Source: RGIG995 sp045652445 (GTDB lineage Bacteria > Bacillota > Clostridia > Oscillospirales > UBA644). From it: DNA of 38,520 nucleotides. The stretch's first letter is position 1, and every line of letters starts with the position of its first letter. Positions 31,598-38,520 of this stretch are shown one piece after another. Location: assembly GCA_045652445.1 (NCBI GenBank), contig JAZRUJ010000023.1, forward strand, positions 1 through 38,520. The letters are read 5' to 3'. The notes under the pieces are model-generated. The model saw only the letters and a program-made list of their open reading frames with translations, made no database searches and was not told the origin of the DNA. The translations under genes were made by a program, and so were the position numbers.

Positions 31598-32350
31598 ATG
31601 GATAAAATCATGGAACTTTTGATGGATATTATCCAGCAAATGATTGAATCCGGTGCGGAAATTTCCCGAGTGGAAGAGAGTATCAATCGTATGTGCAGAG
31701 CCTACGGTTGTGAACCTCACGTGTATGCGACGGCGGCGAGTGTAACCCTTACGGTTCGCAGAAAAGATGGTTTTCACGGTGCTTATTCCCGGCGGATTTT
31801 GAAGTCTTCCATCGACGTGGAACGACTGCACTGTTTGAACAATTTGGTTCGTCATATTACGGCAACTACTCCGGGGGAAGAGGAGATCTCTGCAGAATTG
31901 CAGAAAATACAAGCTGTTCCCCGGTATACAAACTGGTTTCAGATCGTTTCCTATTCTTTGATCGCCGGATGTTTTTGCATCTTTTTCGGCGGAAGAGATC
32001 TTTGGGAAATTTTGGCTTCCTTTATTATCGGGGCACTGATCGGCGTAACCTGTTTTGCGTTGGATAAGTTGGGGTGCAATAAAATTCTCAACCGGTTTGT
32101 CTGTTCTTTTTTGTCTGCTACTGCCGCCTTATTTTTGTTCCGAGTCCATGTGATTCCTACGGCAGATAATATTATCATTGGGAATATCATGTCTCTTATT
32201 CCCGGGGTGGGATTGACAAACTCTCTGAAAGACTTATTTACCGGAGACACCATTACCGGTATTTTGCGGTTGATGGAAGCCATTTTACTTGCCCTTGCCA
32301 TGGCATTGGGATATTGGGCAGCCCTCTTTGTGGTAGGAGGTGCGGTATGA
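31598..32350 (+). CDS. Threonine/serine exporter, large (ThrE N-terminal domain) subunit
   Basis: 250 residues. A soluble N-terminal part (SGAEISRVEESINRMCRAYG, family signature) precedes about five membrane helices from residue 110 on. It belongs to the two-component ThrE-type exporters in which the single-chain ThrE is split. I set the start at ATG 31598 because AGGAG at 31584-31588 lies nine bases upstream and would be inside the gene if the in-frame ATG at 31577 were used. It overlaps the small subunit by four bases (ATGA). Confidence 0.9.
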   Translation: MDKIMELLMDIIQQMIESGAEISRVEESINRMCRAYGCEPHVYATAASVTLTVRRKDGFHGAYSRRILKSSIDVERLHCLNNLVRHITATTPGEEEISAELQKIQAVPRYTNWFQIVSYSLIAGCFCIFFGGRDLWEILASFIIGALIGVTCFALDKLGCNKILNRFVCSFLSATAALFLFRVHVIPTADNIIIGNIMSLIPGVGLTNSLKDLFTGDTITGILRLMEAILLALAMALGYWAALFVVGGAV

Positions 32351-32790
32351 CAGTTTTTGACGGTATTCTTCAGGTTGTGACCGGTTGCGTGGGGACCTTT
32401 GGTTTTTGTATTCTTTTTAATATCCGAGGCAAAAAAGCGGCACTTGCTTCTTTGGGAGGATTTCTTTCCTGGGCGTTGTTTTTGTTGTTGGGATTTTGGA
32501 TTGAATCGGACGTGATTCGGTATTTCTTGGTCTCTACGGCAATTTCTATTTATTCTGAAATTCTTGCCCGAAAAGTAAAGACTCCCGCTACCACGTTCTC
32601 TATCGCATCGTTAGTTCCCCTGATTCCCGGTGGATCGCTTTATTACACCATGTCCCATATTTTGCACGGAGATTTTGAAGCATTTGCTCCCCGGGCATTG
32701 TACACCTTGGAATTGGCGGCAGCCTTGTCTATGGGCATTTTGTTGGTTACGGCTACCATTCGTACCATCAACCGACTCCGTTTGCGATAA
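32347..32790 (+). CDS. Threonine/serine exporter, small (ThrE C-terminal/DUF3815-like) subunit
   Basis: 147 residues with about four membrane helices and the conserved ARKVKTPATTFSIASLVPLI then PGGSLYYTM region typical of the C-terminal half of ThrE. ATG 32347 overlaps the stop of the large subunit and has AGGAGG (32335-32340) six bases upstream. An upstream in-frame start would lie inside the previous gene. Ends just before a terminator. Confidence 0.9.
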   Translation: MTVFDGILQVVTGCVGTFGFCILFNIRGKKAALASLGGFLSWALFLLLGFWIESDVIRYFLVSTAISIYSEILARKVKTPATTFSIASLVPLIPGGSLYYTMSHILHGDFEAFAPRALYTLELAAALSMGILLVTATIRTINRLRLR

Positions 32791-32800
32791 CCTGTTTTTT

Positions 32801-32838
32801 AATCCCCAACCCATCTTGTGTTGGGGATTTTGCTTTTT
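32801..32838 (+). terminator. Rho-independent terminator after the exporter genes
   Basis: Perfect ten-base stem AATCCCCAAC / GTTGGGGATT followed by TTGCTTTTT. Confidence 0.88.
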
Positions 32839-32919
32839 GGATTAAATTTCCTATTTTGTGATAAAATATACCAAATTGGGTTTAATTTTTACAAATGTGG
32901 GAAAAAAAACGAAAAACTA

Positions 32920-32948
32920 TTGCAATTTTGCACAAGATGTGGTACAAT
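32920..32948 (+). promoter_or_regulatory. Promoter of the rsmD-coaD operon
   Basis: TTGCAA (32920-32925), 17-base spacer, TACAAT (32943-32948), extended -10 TG. The region CTATTGCAATTT is shared exactly with the rpmG promoter. Confidence 0.82.
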
Positions 32949-32999
32949 GCAGTTGTATATAAGTTTATATTGCACGAAAATTATAATTTCGGAGGCATC

Positions 33000-33557
33000 A
33001 TGCGAGTTGTCGGCGGCAGCAAACGGGGTACGCAACTGATCGGGTTTGACCGGGAAGAAGTCCGCCCCACCTTGGATCGGGTCAAAGAATCCATGTTTAA
33101 CATCATTCAGTTTGAATCCTGTGACAACGTGCTGGATTTGTTCGCCGGAACGGGGCAGTTGGGTATTGAATGTATCAGCCGGGGTGCAGAACACGTCGTG
33201 TTTTGTGATAATGCGAAAGAATCTTTGGATATTGTCCGTAAGAATCTGAAAAAAACCGGGTTTGAAAAAAATGCCAAAGTGTTGCTGTGCGATTATAAAC
33301 GGTTTTTAAAGTACGAAGCCGACCGGGAATACGACATTATTTTCGTTGACCCCCCCTACAATATCGGTCTTTCCGACCGGGCATTAAAGCAGATCGGACA
33401 GCATCCGGTGTTGGCAAAGACCGGGGTTGTGGTTCTGGAATGTGCTAGGGAAGAGGCAAAGCCGGAAGAAGAAGGGAATTTGATTCTTCGTCGCCGGTAC
33501 GATTACGGAACGGTTTCGGTATTGATTTACGTTCGAAAGGATAGAGAGGATTCATGA
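33000..33557 (+). CDS. rsmD: 16S rRNA (guanine-966-N2)-methyltransferase
   Basis: 185 residues. Rossmann-fold SAM-dependent methyltransferase with motif I DLFAGTGQLG at 46-55 and the N6/N2-type catalytic DPPY at 117-120. The N-terminal MRVVGGSKRG and VRPTLDRVKESMFNI are RsmD signatures. ATG 33000 is chosen from GGAGG just upstream and the family start. It overlaps coaD by four bases (ATGA), the usual rsmD-coaD pair of Bacillota. Confidence 0.95.
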   Translation: MRVVGGSKRGTQLIGFDREEVRPTLDRVKESMFNIIQFESCDNVLDLFAGTGQLGIECISRGAEHVVFCDNAKESLDIVRKNLKKTGFEKNAKVLLCDYKRFLKYEADREYDIIFVDPPYNIGLSDRALKQIGQHPVLAKTGVVVLECAREEAKPEEEGNLILRRRYDYGTVSVLIYVRKDREDS

Positions 33558-34018
33558 AAGCAGTTTGCTGCGGAAGTTTTGATCCCATCACCAAAGGACA
33601 TGAAGATCTTGTCCGCAGAGCCGCCCGTCTGTTTGACGAAGTTGTGGTTCTGATTGGTAAAAATCCTGATAAGAAATGTTATTTTCCCCTGGATACCCGC
33701 CGGGAATTTTGCGAAAAAACCTTCGCCGATCTGAACAACGTCACCGTAGACGTCTGTGATGGCATTGTGGCGGAATATGCCAAAAGCATCGGTGCTACGG
33801 TTTTGGTAAAAGGTGTCCGAAGCGTTTCGGACTTGGAATATGAAACCCATTTGGCGGACATCAACCGCATGATCTGTCCCGATGTGGAAACCGTCTATCT
33901 CCCCACGCGGCCGGAGTTGGCGGCAATCTCTTCTTCGTATGCAAGAGCCTTTTTGCAAAGCGGCAGGGACTGTTCCCCCGTGTTGCCGGAAGCGATTCTT
34001 GATGATATTAGAAAATGA
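33554..34018 (+). CDS. coaD: Phosphopantetheine adenylyltransferase
   Basis: 154 residues. Catalyses the adenylation of 4'-phosphopantetheine, the penultimate step of coenzyme A synthesis. Nucleotidyltransferase motif GSFDPITKGH (TKGH at 13-16), LVKGVRSVSDLEYE, and ISSSYAR near the C-terminus. Normal length. Translationally coupled to rsmD. Confidence 0.96.
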   Translation: MKAVCCGSFDPITKGHEDLVRRAARLFDEVVVLIGKNPDKKCYFPLDTRREFCEKTFADLNNVTVDVCDGIVAEYAKSIGATVLVKGVRSVSDLEYETHLADINRMICPDVETVYLPTRPELAAISSSYARAFLQSGRDCSPVLPEAILDDIRK

Positions 34019-34035
34019 CCGAAAGGATGTAGGAT

Positions 34036-34557
34036 ATGGATAACGATTTCGAAAAAGGTTTGCAGGAATTGGAAGATCTTGTGGAGGAATCCTGGAACGT
34101 TCCCTTTGTGAAGAACAAGATGATTGTTGACGGTTCTAAAATTCACAAATGCGTGGGTGAACTGCGTCTTCGTCTCCCGGGAGAAATGAAGCGTGCCAAG
34201 GAATTGATCCAAAACAAGGACAATATGATCCAGACCGCCCAGGATGAAGCGAAAATGATGCTGGAACGGGCAAAGAAAAATGCGGAAATGATTACTTCCA
34301 ACGCCCGTGCCAATGCGGAAAACCTCATGGAACGTGCTAAGGCTCAAGTGGAAATCATGGTCAGCCAGCAGGAAGTTCTTCGAATCGCTCAGGAACGTGC
34401 TGAAGCCATTTTGGAACAGGCTCGCAACGATGCGATTAAAATGCGTACCGTTACCATTAACTACGTGGAAGGTGCTTTGGAAGAATCTTCCCGTTCTCTG
34501 ATGGCGTCTATGAACGCTTTGGAACAGGCGAAACAATCCCTGAATCATAATGACTAA
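34036..34557 (+). CDS. Coiled-coil protein of unknown function downstream of coaD
   Basis: 173 residues, mostly one long charged alpha-helix rich in Ala, Glu, Lys and Met (about 55-165). The repeated pattern AKKNAEMITSNARANAENLM looks like the b-subunit stalk of ATP synthase or DivIVA-like coiled coils. It has no membrane segment, so it is not a true F-type b subunit. It follows coaD after 17 bases and its end overlaps the next gene by 8 bases. I would expect a scaffold or septal-type role but cannot assign one. Confidence 0.8.
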   Translation: MDNDFEKGLQELEDLVEESWNVPFVKNKMIVDGSKIHKCVGELRLRLPGEMKRAKELIQNKDNMIQTAQDEAKMMLERAKKNAEMITSNARANAENLMERAKAQVEIMVSQQEVLRIAQERAEAILEQARNDAIKMRTVTINYVEGALEESSRSLMASMNALEQAKQSLNHND

Positions 34558-36130
34558 ATTATTGAGAACATATCGTGGGCCGCTGGCAGTTTTGCTTGCG
34601 GCTGCACTTTTATGTAGCTTTTGTGGCTGCAGCTTTTTATATGGCGGCGACGATATTTCCGAGATTTTGGGAGCTTCCGATCCCCAAGATTCTCCATCGG
34701 GGGATGCAACGGCAGATTCCCGGGAGTTTTCTTTGTCCTACTACACCCAGGAGGGGCTGGACCCCTATACTTCTTCCAGCCGAACCAATACGGAACTTTT
34801 GCGGCTTTGCTATAGCGGGTTGTTTACGGTGGATCGGGAATACAATGCTCTTCCCGTCATCGCCCAATCCTATGAGGTGGAGGAAAATACCGTTACGGTG
34901 ACCTTGCGTTCCGATCTGCGATTTTCCGACGGTTCGGTGGTGACCGCTGCCGATTGCGAAGAATCCTACAACCGGGCGTCAAAAAAAGATTCTATTTGGA
35001 AAGACGCGTTTTCTTATATCCGTTCCTACCAAGCGGTAGAGCAGAACGTGTTCCGGATTACCTTTCGTTCTTATGCTCCCACTCAGTTAAATCTGCTGAC
35101 GATTCCCATTGTGAAGATCGGTTCTACCGACCCTGCAGGGTATTCGGTGGGGTGCGGACGGTATCGGTTTGATAACAGCGGAGATTTTTGTTTGGTGAAG
35201 ACCGATTGCAACTGTATTTCCGGGACGTATAACGTGGATCACATTCGCTTGATCGGCATTGGAGACCGGGAAGCGATGATCTATAATTTCAATTACGGAA
35301 AGATTCAGGCGGTTTGTGCCGACCTTTCTTTGGGGGCGGAAGAATACCGTTCCGATAACGAAATCGTTACGGTCCCCACCAACCGTTTTACCTTCCTTGG
35401 GGTCAATCGTTCCAAGGCGGAATTGGCGGACGTGAATTTTTCCAAAGGACTGACTTATCTGATCAACCGTAACGAATTGGGCTCCGAGGCGTTGAACGGA
35501 TTTGCCACTCCCGTGTGGACGCCCTTGAATCCCGCGTGGAGTGTCACCAAGCAAGCGGAGTTGAATCCGGACATTACTTCGACCATCTCTGCCGGGAATG
35601 CCTTTAACGATGCGGGGTTTGTGTTAGACGGTTCGGTTCGCAAGTACCGGGGAAAGACGGTGACTCTGCGGATCTTGGTGAACCGGGAAAACGCTTCCCG
35701 GGTCAAAGCCGCTCAATTTATTGCCGCCGATTTGACCGAAGCCGGATTTACGGTGGAAGTGGTTCAGGCCACCTGGGATCAGTATCAAACGGCGTTGAAA
35801 ACCCGTGATTTTGATTTGTATTTGGGAGAAATCAACCTCCCGGACAATTTAAATCTTTCCGCTCTGTTTTCTGCGGACATTTGCCCCACGGGGGTCCCCT
35901 CCGGCACCTATGAAACCTTGCGGACAGAAGCCTTATCGGTGTTGAACGATACCGGCGACGTACGGACTTTCGTCAGCAACTTCCAAAATGCCATGCCCTT
36001 CGTTCCCTTGTATTATTCCCTGGACGCCTTGGCGGTCAGCATGAACGTGACGGGGGATTTCGGTGGCTCGGTTTGTGAATTTTACGCCGGCATCGAAAAC
36101 TGGGTTTTTTCCGATAAAAACAATTCATAA
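34550..36130 (+). CDS. Family-5 (peptide/oligopeptide-type) ABC solute-binding lipoprotein, orphan
   Basis: 526 residues. A signal peptide is followed by three cysteines (22, 25, 27); the best lipidation site is Cys27 after Gly26, though the box (F-C-G-C) is poor. The SBP_bac_5 fold is recognisable from SYEVEENTVTVTLRSDLRFS, followed by DGSVVTAADC, and from the C-terminal QYQTALKTRDFDLYLGEINL. Members bind peptides, nickel or similar ligands. No permease or ATPase gene is nearby, so it is an orphan binding protein or a sensor. Its ATG lies within the last codons of the coiled-coil gene (8-base overlap). It ends at a bidirectional terminator. Confidence 0.86.
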   Translation: MTKLLRTYRGPLAVLLAAALLCSFCGCSFLYGGDDISEILGASDPQDSPSGDATADSREFSLSYYTQEGLDPYTSSSRTNTELLRLCYSGLFTVDREYNALPVIAQSYEVEENTVTVTLRSDLRFSDGSVVTAADCEESYNRASKKDSIWKDAFSYIRSYQAVEQNVFRITFRSYAPTQLNLLTIPIVKIGSTDPAGYSVGCGRYRFDNSGDFCLVKTDCNCISGTYNVDHIRLIGIGDREAMIYNFNYGKIQAVCADLSLGAEEYRSDNEIVTVPTNRFTFLGVNRSKAELADVNFSKGLTYLINRNELGSEALNGFATPVWTPLNPAWSVTKQAELNPDITSTISAGNAFNDAGFVLDGSVRKYRGKTVTLRILVNRENASRVKAAQFIAADLTEAGFTVEVVQATWDQYQTALKTRDFDLYLGEINLPDNLNLSALFSADICPTGVPSGTYETLRTEALSVLNDTGDVRTFVSNFQNAMPFVPLYYSLDALAVSMNVTGDFGGSVCEFYAGIENWVFSDKNNS

Positions 36131-36133
36131 AAT

Positions 36134-36166
36134 AAAAAAAGCCGATTTTTATCGGCTTTTTTGTTT
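36134..36166. terminator. Bidirectional terminator
   Basis: AAAAAAA-GCCGAT-TTTT-ATCGGC-TTTTTT. The A and T runs on both sides let it serve the binding-lipoprotein gene and the convergent small hypothetical gene. Confidence 0.85.
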
Positions 36167-36169
36167 CTT

Positions 36170-36469
36170 TTACACATCTCCGTCCCCTGTGGAGGGAGCA
36201 TTTTTTACGGCGGTCAATTCTTGGATTAACCGGGGGAAAAAATCCGGTTTGTCGGGGAAAAAGGAGGGAGTAAATCCAAAATCCTGCAAAATTTCATTGG
36301 CCCTTTTCGCCGCGGTCCGTAAGGGAGCAATTTCTTCTTCGGTGACGGTGCGGTTTTCTTTTTTTGCTTGAATATTTAAGACAAGGGCAGTGCAAAGCAC
36401 CCGGTATTGATTCCACAATTCCCCCCGTTGCGGTTGGGGAATCTTTGCCATTTTTTCCGAAAAAATCAT
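36170..36469 (-). CDS. Small hypothetical cytosolic protein
   Basis: 99 residues, no signal or membrane segment, predicted mainly helical (GELWNQYRVLCTALVLNIQA, APLRTAAKRANEILQDFG). No family recognised. The start ATG 36469 is chosen because AAAGGAG sits about nine bases upstream and a perfect promoter lies 45 bases upstream. Longer in-frame readings (to 36559) cross that promoter and cannot be right. Divergent from rarA. Confidence 0.7.
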   Translation of the reverse strand: MIFSEKMAKIPQPQRGELWNQYRVLCTALVLNIQAKKENRTVTEEEIAPLRTAAKRANEILQDFGFTPSFFPDKPDFFPRLIQELTAVKNAPSTGDGDV

Positions 36470-36490
36470 TCTGCATCTCTCCTTTGAGCC

Positions 36491-36519
36491 ATTGTACCAT
36501 ATTCTTCGGAATTTGTCAA
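36491..36519 (-). promoter_or_regulatory. Promoter of the small hypothetical gene
   Basis: Minus strand TTGACA (36519-36514), 17-base spacer, TACAAT (36496-36491), extended -10 TG. Confidence 0.85.
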
Positions 36520-36538
36520 TGCAGTTGAGGGCAACCTC

Positions 36539-36567
36539 TTTACAAACGGCAAAAAACATGGTATAAT
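36539..36567 (+). promoter_or_regulatory. Promoter of the rarA-nth operon
   Basis: TTTACA (36539-36544), 17-base spacer, TATAAT (36562-36567), extended -10 TG. Confidence 0.85.
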
Positions 36568-36598
36568 ATAATGTAAACTGTTTTGTGAGGTGATTGGC

Positions 36599-37864
36599 GT
36601 GTATACTCCCTTACCGGCTCGGCTTCGTCCGGAACAATTGGACGATATGCTGGGGCAACGGCATCTTTTGGGGGAGGGAAAACCCCTGCGGAATATTATC
36701 GAAAGCGGCAATATTCCCAATATGATTTTTTACGGTCCTGCGGGGATCGGGAAAACGACCCTTGCCCAGATTATTGCAAAAAAGACCGAAAAAACCCTGT
36801 ATAAACTCAACGCCACCACCGCAAACACCGATAATATCAAAGAGATTATCAATCAGATCGGAGCGTTGGGCAACGATCGGGGCATTATTCTGTATCTGGA
36901 CGAGATGCAGTATTTTACCAAAAAACAGCAGCAGATTTTATTGGAATTTATCGAGAACGGATCCATCACCCTGATTGCTTCTACCTCGGAAAATCCCTAT
37001 TTTTACATCTACGGGGCCATCATCTCCCGCTGTACCGTCTTTGAATTCCGTCCTCTGGACAAGGGGGATCTGGAAGCCGCCGTCCGCCGTGGCTTTGCCG
37101 CTATGGAAGAGCCGGGAATTGCCCTGTCGGTGGAAGATGGAGTTATTTCCCATATTGCCGCCACCTGCGGGGGAGACGTGCGGAAAGCCTTGAATACCGT
37201 GGAGGTCCTTTGCAGCCGCAAGCCGGGGCAAAAGAAGGTTACAGTTTCTCTGGAATCGGCAAAAGAAGTTTCCAAAAAGAGCAGTATGCGGTACGATCGG
37301 GACGGGGATTCTCATTACGACATACTTTCCGCCTTGCAAAAATCCATTCGGGGTTCCGATCCCGACGGGGCGGTGCATTATCTTGCCCGATTGGTGCTGG
37401 CGGAAGATCTGCCGTCTATTTGCCGCCGTCTTTTGGTGATTGCGGCGGAAGATATTGGACTTGCCTATCCTCAGGCGATCACCATCGTGAAATCTTGCGT
37501 AGATGCCGCCTTGCAGTTGGGATTTCCCGAAGCTCGTATTCCTTTGGCTCAAGCTGCCTTGCTTCTTGCCACCGCACCCAAATCCAACAGTGCCATTTGT
37601 GCCATTGACGATGCGATCCATCGAATCCGAACCTCCGGTGCGGGGAATATCCCCGCCCATTTGCAGGACAGTCATTACGGCGGGGCGGAAAAACTGTCCC
37701 ACGGAGTAGGGTATCAGTATCCCCACGCTTTCCCCGGACATTACGTCAAACAACAGTATTTGCCCGATTCTTTGAAGAACGACCGATACTATATCTTCGG
37801 CGATAATAAAACCGAACAATTGGCAAAACAGTATTGGGATCGCATCAAGGGGGAAGAACAATGA
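36599..37864 (+). CDS. rarA: Replication-associated recombination protein A (RarA/MgsA), AAA+ ATPase
   Basis: 421 residues. AAA+ clamp-loader-like ATPase acting at stalled replication forks. The N-terminal RPEQLDDMLGQRHLL is followed by Walker A GPAGIGKT at 46-53, Walker B LYLDEMQYF (Asp101-Glu102), sensor 1 ASTSEN and the Arg finger in SRCTVFEF. The C-terminal tetramerisation domain (LPDSL, then YYIFGDNKTEQ) is complete. I use GTG 36599, which lies six bases after GAGGTG; the in-frame GTG at 36590 sits inside that ribosome site. It overlaps nth by four bases. Confidence 0.93.
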   Translation: MYTPLPARLRPEQLDDMLGQRHLLGEGKPLRNIIESGNIPNMIFYGPAGIGKTTLAQIIAKKTEKTLYKLNATTANTDNIKEIINQIGALGNDRGIILYLDEMQYFTKKQQQILLEFIENGSITLIASTSENPYFYIYGAIISRCTVFEFRPLDKGDLEAAVRRGFAAMEEPGIALSVEDGVISHIAATCGGDVRKALNTVEVLCSRKPGQKKVTVSLESAKEVSKKSSMRYDRDGDSHYDILSALQKSIRGSDPDGAVHYLARLVLAEDLPSICRRLLVIAAEDIGLAYPQAITIVKSCVDAALQLGFPEARIPLAQAALLLATAPKSNSAICAIDDAIHRIRTSGAGNIPAHLQDSHYGGAEKLSHGVGYQYPHAFPGHYVKQQYLPDSLKNDRYYIFGDNKTEQLAKQYWDRIKGEEQ

Positions 37865-38487
37865 AGCCCGACTATTCCGCCATTTCCTCCCGGCTGTTTG
37901 CCCATTATCCCGTGCTGAAATGTGCTTTGAATTTTCGCAATGCCTACGAATTGTTGGTTGCCTCCCGGTTATCGGCTCAATGTACCGACAAACGGGTCAA
38001 TATCGTTTGCGAAGAACTGTTCCGCCGTTGGCCGGATCCGAAATCCTTGGCAAACGCATCGCTGAAAGACGTGGAATCGGTGGTCCGTCCCTGTGGGTTG
38101 TATCATATGAAATCCAAGGACATCATCGCCATGTCCCAGGTTTTGCAACGAACGGGAATTCCCGACACCTTGGACGGATTTTTGGAATTGCCCGGGGTGG
38201 GTCGAAAAATTGCCAATCTTTTGATGGGGGAATTATACGATGCTCCCGGTGTCATCGTTGCGGATACCCATTGTATTCGCTTGTCTAATCGGCTGGGTTT
38301 TGTAGACTCCAAAGATCCCCGAAAGGTGGAGAACGCGTTGCGTCAAATTGTGCCTCCCGGGGAAAGCATGCGGTTTTGCCATGCTCTGGTGCATCACGGC
38401 AGAGAATGTTGCGATGCCCGAAAACCCCGGTGCGAAGAATGTTTTCTCCGGGATCTTTGCAAAGAATATCAAAAAAAGGATCAATAA
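37861..38487 (+). CDS. nth: Endonuclease III (DNA glycosylase/AP lyase)
   Basis: 208 residues. Base-excision repair enzyme removing oxidised pyrimidines. Helix-hairpin-helix LPGVGRKIANLLMG with catalytic Lys116, catalytic Asp135 in VADTHCIRLSNRLG, and a C-terminal [4Fe-4S] loop with Cys184, 191, 194 and 200 in the exact C-x6-C-x2-C-x5-C spacing. The start at ATG 37861 overlaps the rarA stop (ATGA) and has GGGGGAAG upstream. Complete and of normal length. Confidence 0.96.
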   Translation: MKPDYSAISSRLFAHYPVLKCALNFRNAYELLVASRLSAQCTDKRVNIVCEELFRRWPDPKSLANASLKDVESVVRPCGLYHMKSKDIIAMSQVLQRTGIPDTLDGFLELPGVGRKIANLLMGELYDAPGVIVADTHCIRLSNRLGFVDSKDPRKVENALRQIVPPGESMRFCHALVHHGRECCDARKPRCEECFLRDLCKEYQKKDQ

Positions 38488-38490
38488 ATT

Positions 38491-38520
38491 ATGGAATACA
38501 TTGAAGTAACCCTTTCCCTA
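38491..38520 (+). CDS. prmA: Start of a further gene, possibly ribosomal protein L11 methyltransferase
   Basis: Only ten codons are inside the window, beginning ATG GAA TAC ATT GAA GTA ACC. The ribosome site AAAGGA (38475-38480) precedes it and it lies three bases after nth. The residues MEYIEVTLSL resemble the start of PrmA. The assignment rests on these few residues and is weak. Confidence 0.4.
   Translation, partial: MEYIEVTLSL

Noticed and set aside
32895..32999. Upstream extension of rsmD
   Set aside because: It overlaps the rsmD promoter (32920-32948); RsmD proteins start MRVVGGxxRG.
36470..36559. Extension of the 99-residue minus-strand gene
   Set aside because: It would run across its own consensus promoter and into the divergent rarA promoter.
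1..38520. CRISPR arrays, insertion sequences, phage genes, attachment sites
   Set aside because: No regularly spaced repeats, transposase or integrase motifs, or terminal repeats were seen anywhere in the window.

Overview
The window looks like a chromosomal segment of a Gram-positive member of the Clostridia (Bacillota), possibly a gut-type anaerobe of the Oscillospirales or Christensenellales kind. The evidence is moderate GC, strong AGGAGG ribosome sites, consensus vegetative promoters, a class B sortase, a transketolase split into two genes, an iron-sulfur serine dehydratase, and the Bacillota orders ylxM-ffh-rpsP-khpA-rimM-trmD and rpmG-secE-nusG-rplK-rplA. The genus cannot be fixed from the sequence alone. 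I see no IS element, prophage, CRISPR array, tRNA or rRNA.

Layout. 1-981 (minus): a D-alanyl-D-alanine carboxypeptidase cut by the window edge. 1187-4019 (plus): two transketolase subunits and a class B sortase. 4252-17037 (plus): a tiny hydrophobic ORF, then a 12.6 kb operon with one consensus promoter (4439) and one terminator (17055). The operon encodes a 1014-residue solute-binding protein with carbohydrate-binding-like modules, a permease pair, a membrane-anchored beta-propeller/TPR-like protein, a Yip1-type membrane protein, a 1006-residue DUF5696-like lipoprotein and a second permease pair. 17127-20219: a SLOG/DUF1273 protein (minus) divergent from mrp, a HAD phosphatase and a short-chain reductase (plus). 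20268-24338 (minus): a peptide and serine catabolic operon, pepD, pepT and a DNA-binding-domain/serine dehydratase fusion. 24455-28123 (minus): the signal-recognition and 16S/tRNA maturation operon. 28310-31432 (plus): a hypothetical membrane-anchored protein, then rpmG-secE-nusG-rplK-rplA. 31598-32790: a two-gene threonine/serine exporter. 33000-36130: rsmD-coaD, a coiled-coil protein and an orphan peptide-type binding lipoprotein. 36170-36469 (minus): a small hypothetical. 36599-end: rarA, nth and the first codons of a probable prmA.

How the parts fit. The sugar operon is the accessory and most novel part. It has two permease pairs for one binding protein, no ATPase and no recognisable classical glycoside hydrolase. 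It does have three poorly understood envelope proteins that look built to work at the membrane face. I propose that the DUF5696-like lipoprotein is a cell-surface TIM-barrel glycosidase-like protein feeding the transporter. The peptidase operon would turn dipeptides and tripeptides into serine and then pyruvate, with a helix-turn-helix domain fused to the last enzyme. The housekeeping operons carry RNA-level signals: an intrinsic attenuator before rimM-trmD, a possible L1 autoregulatory site before rplA, and a hairpin-U tract on top of the rpmG transcription start.

All identifications come from reading the translated sequences and motifs; no database search was run.
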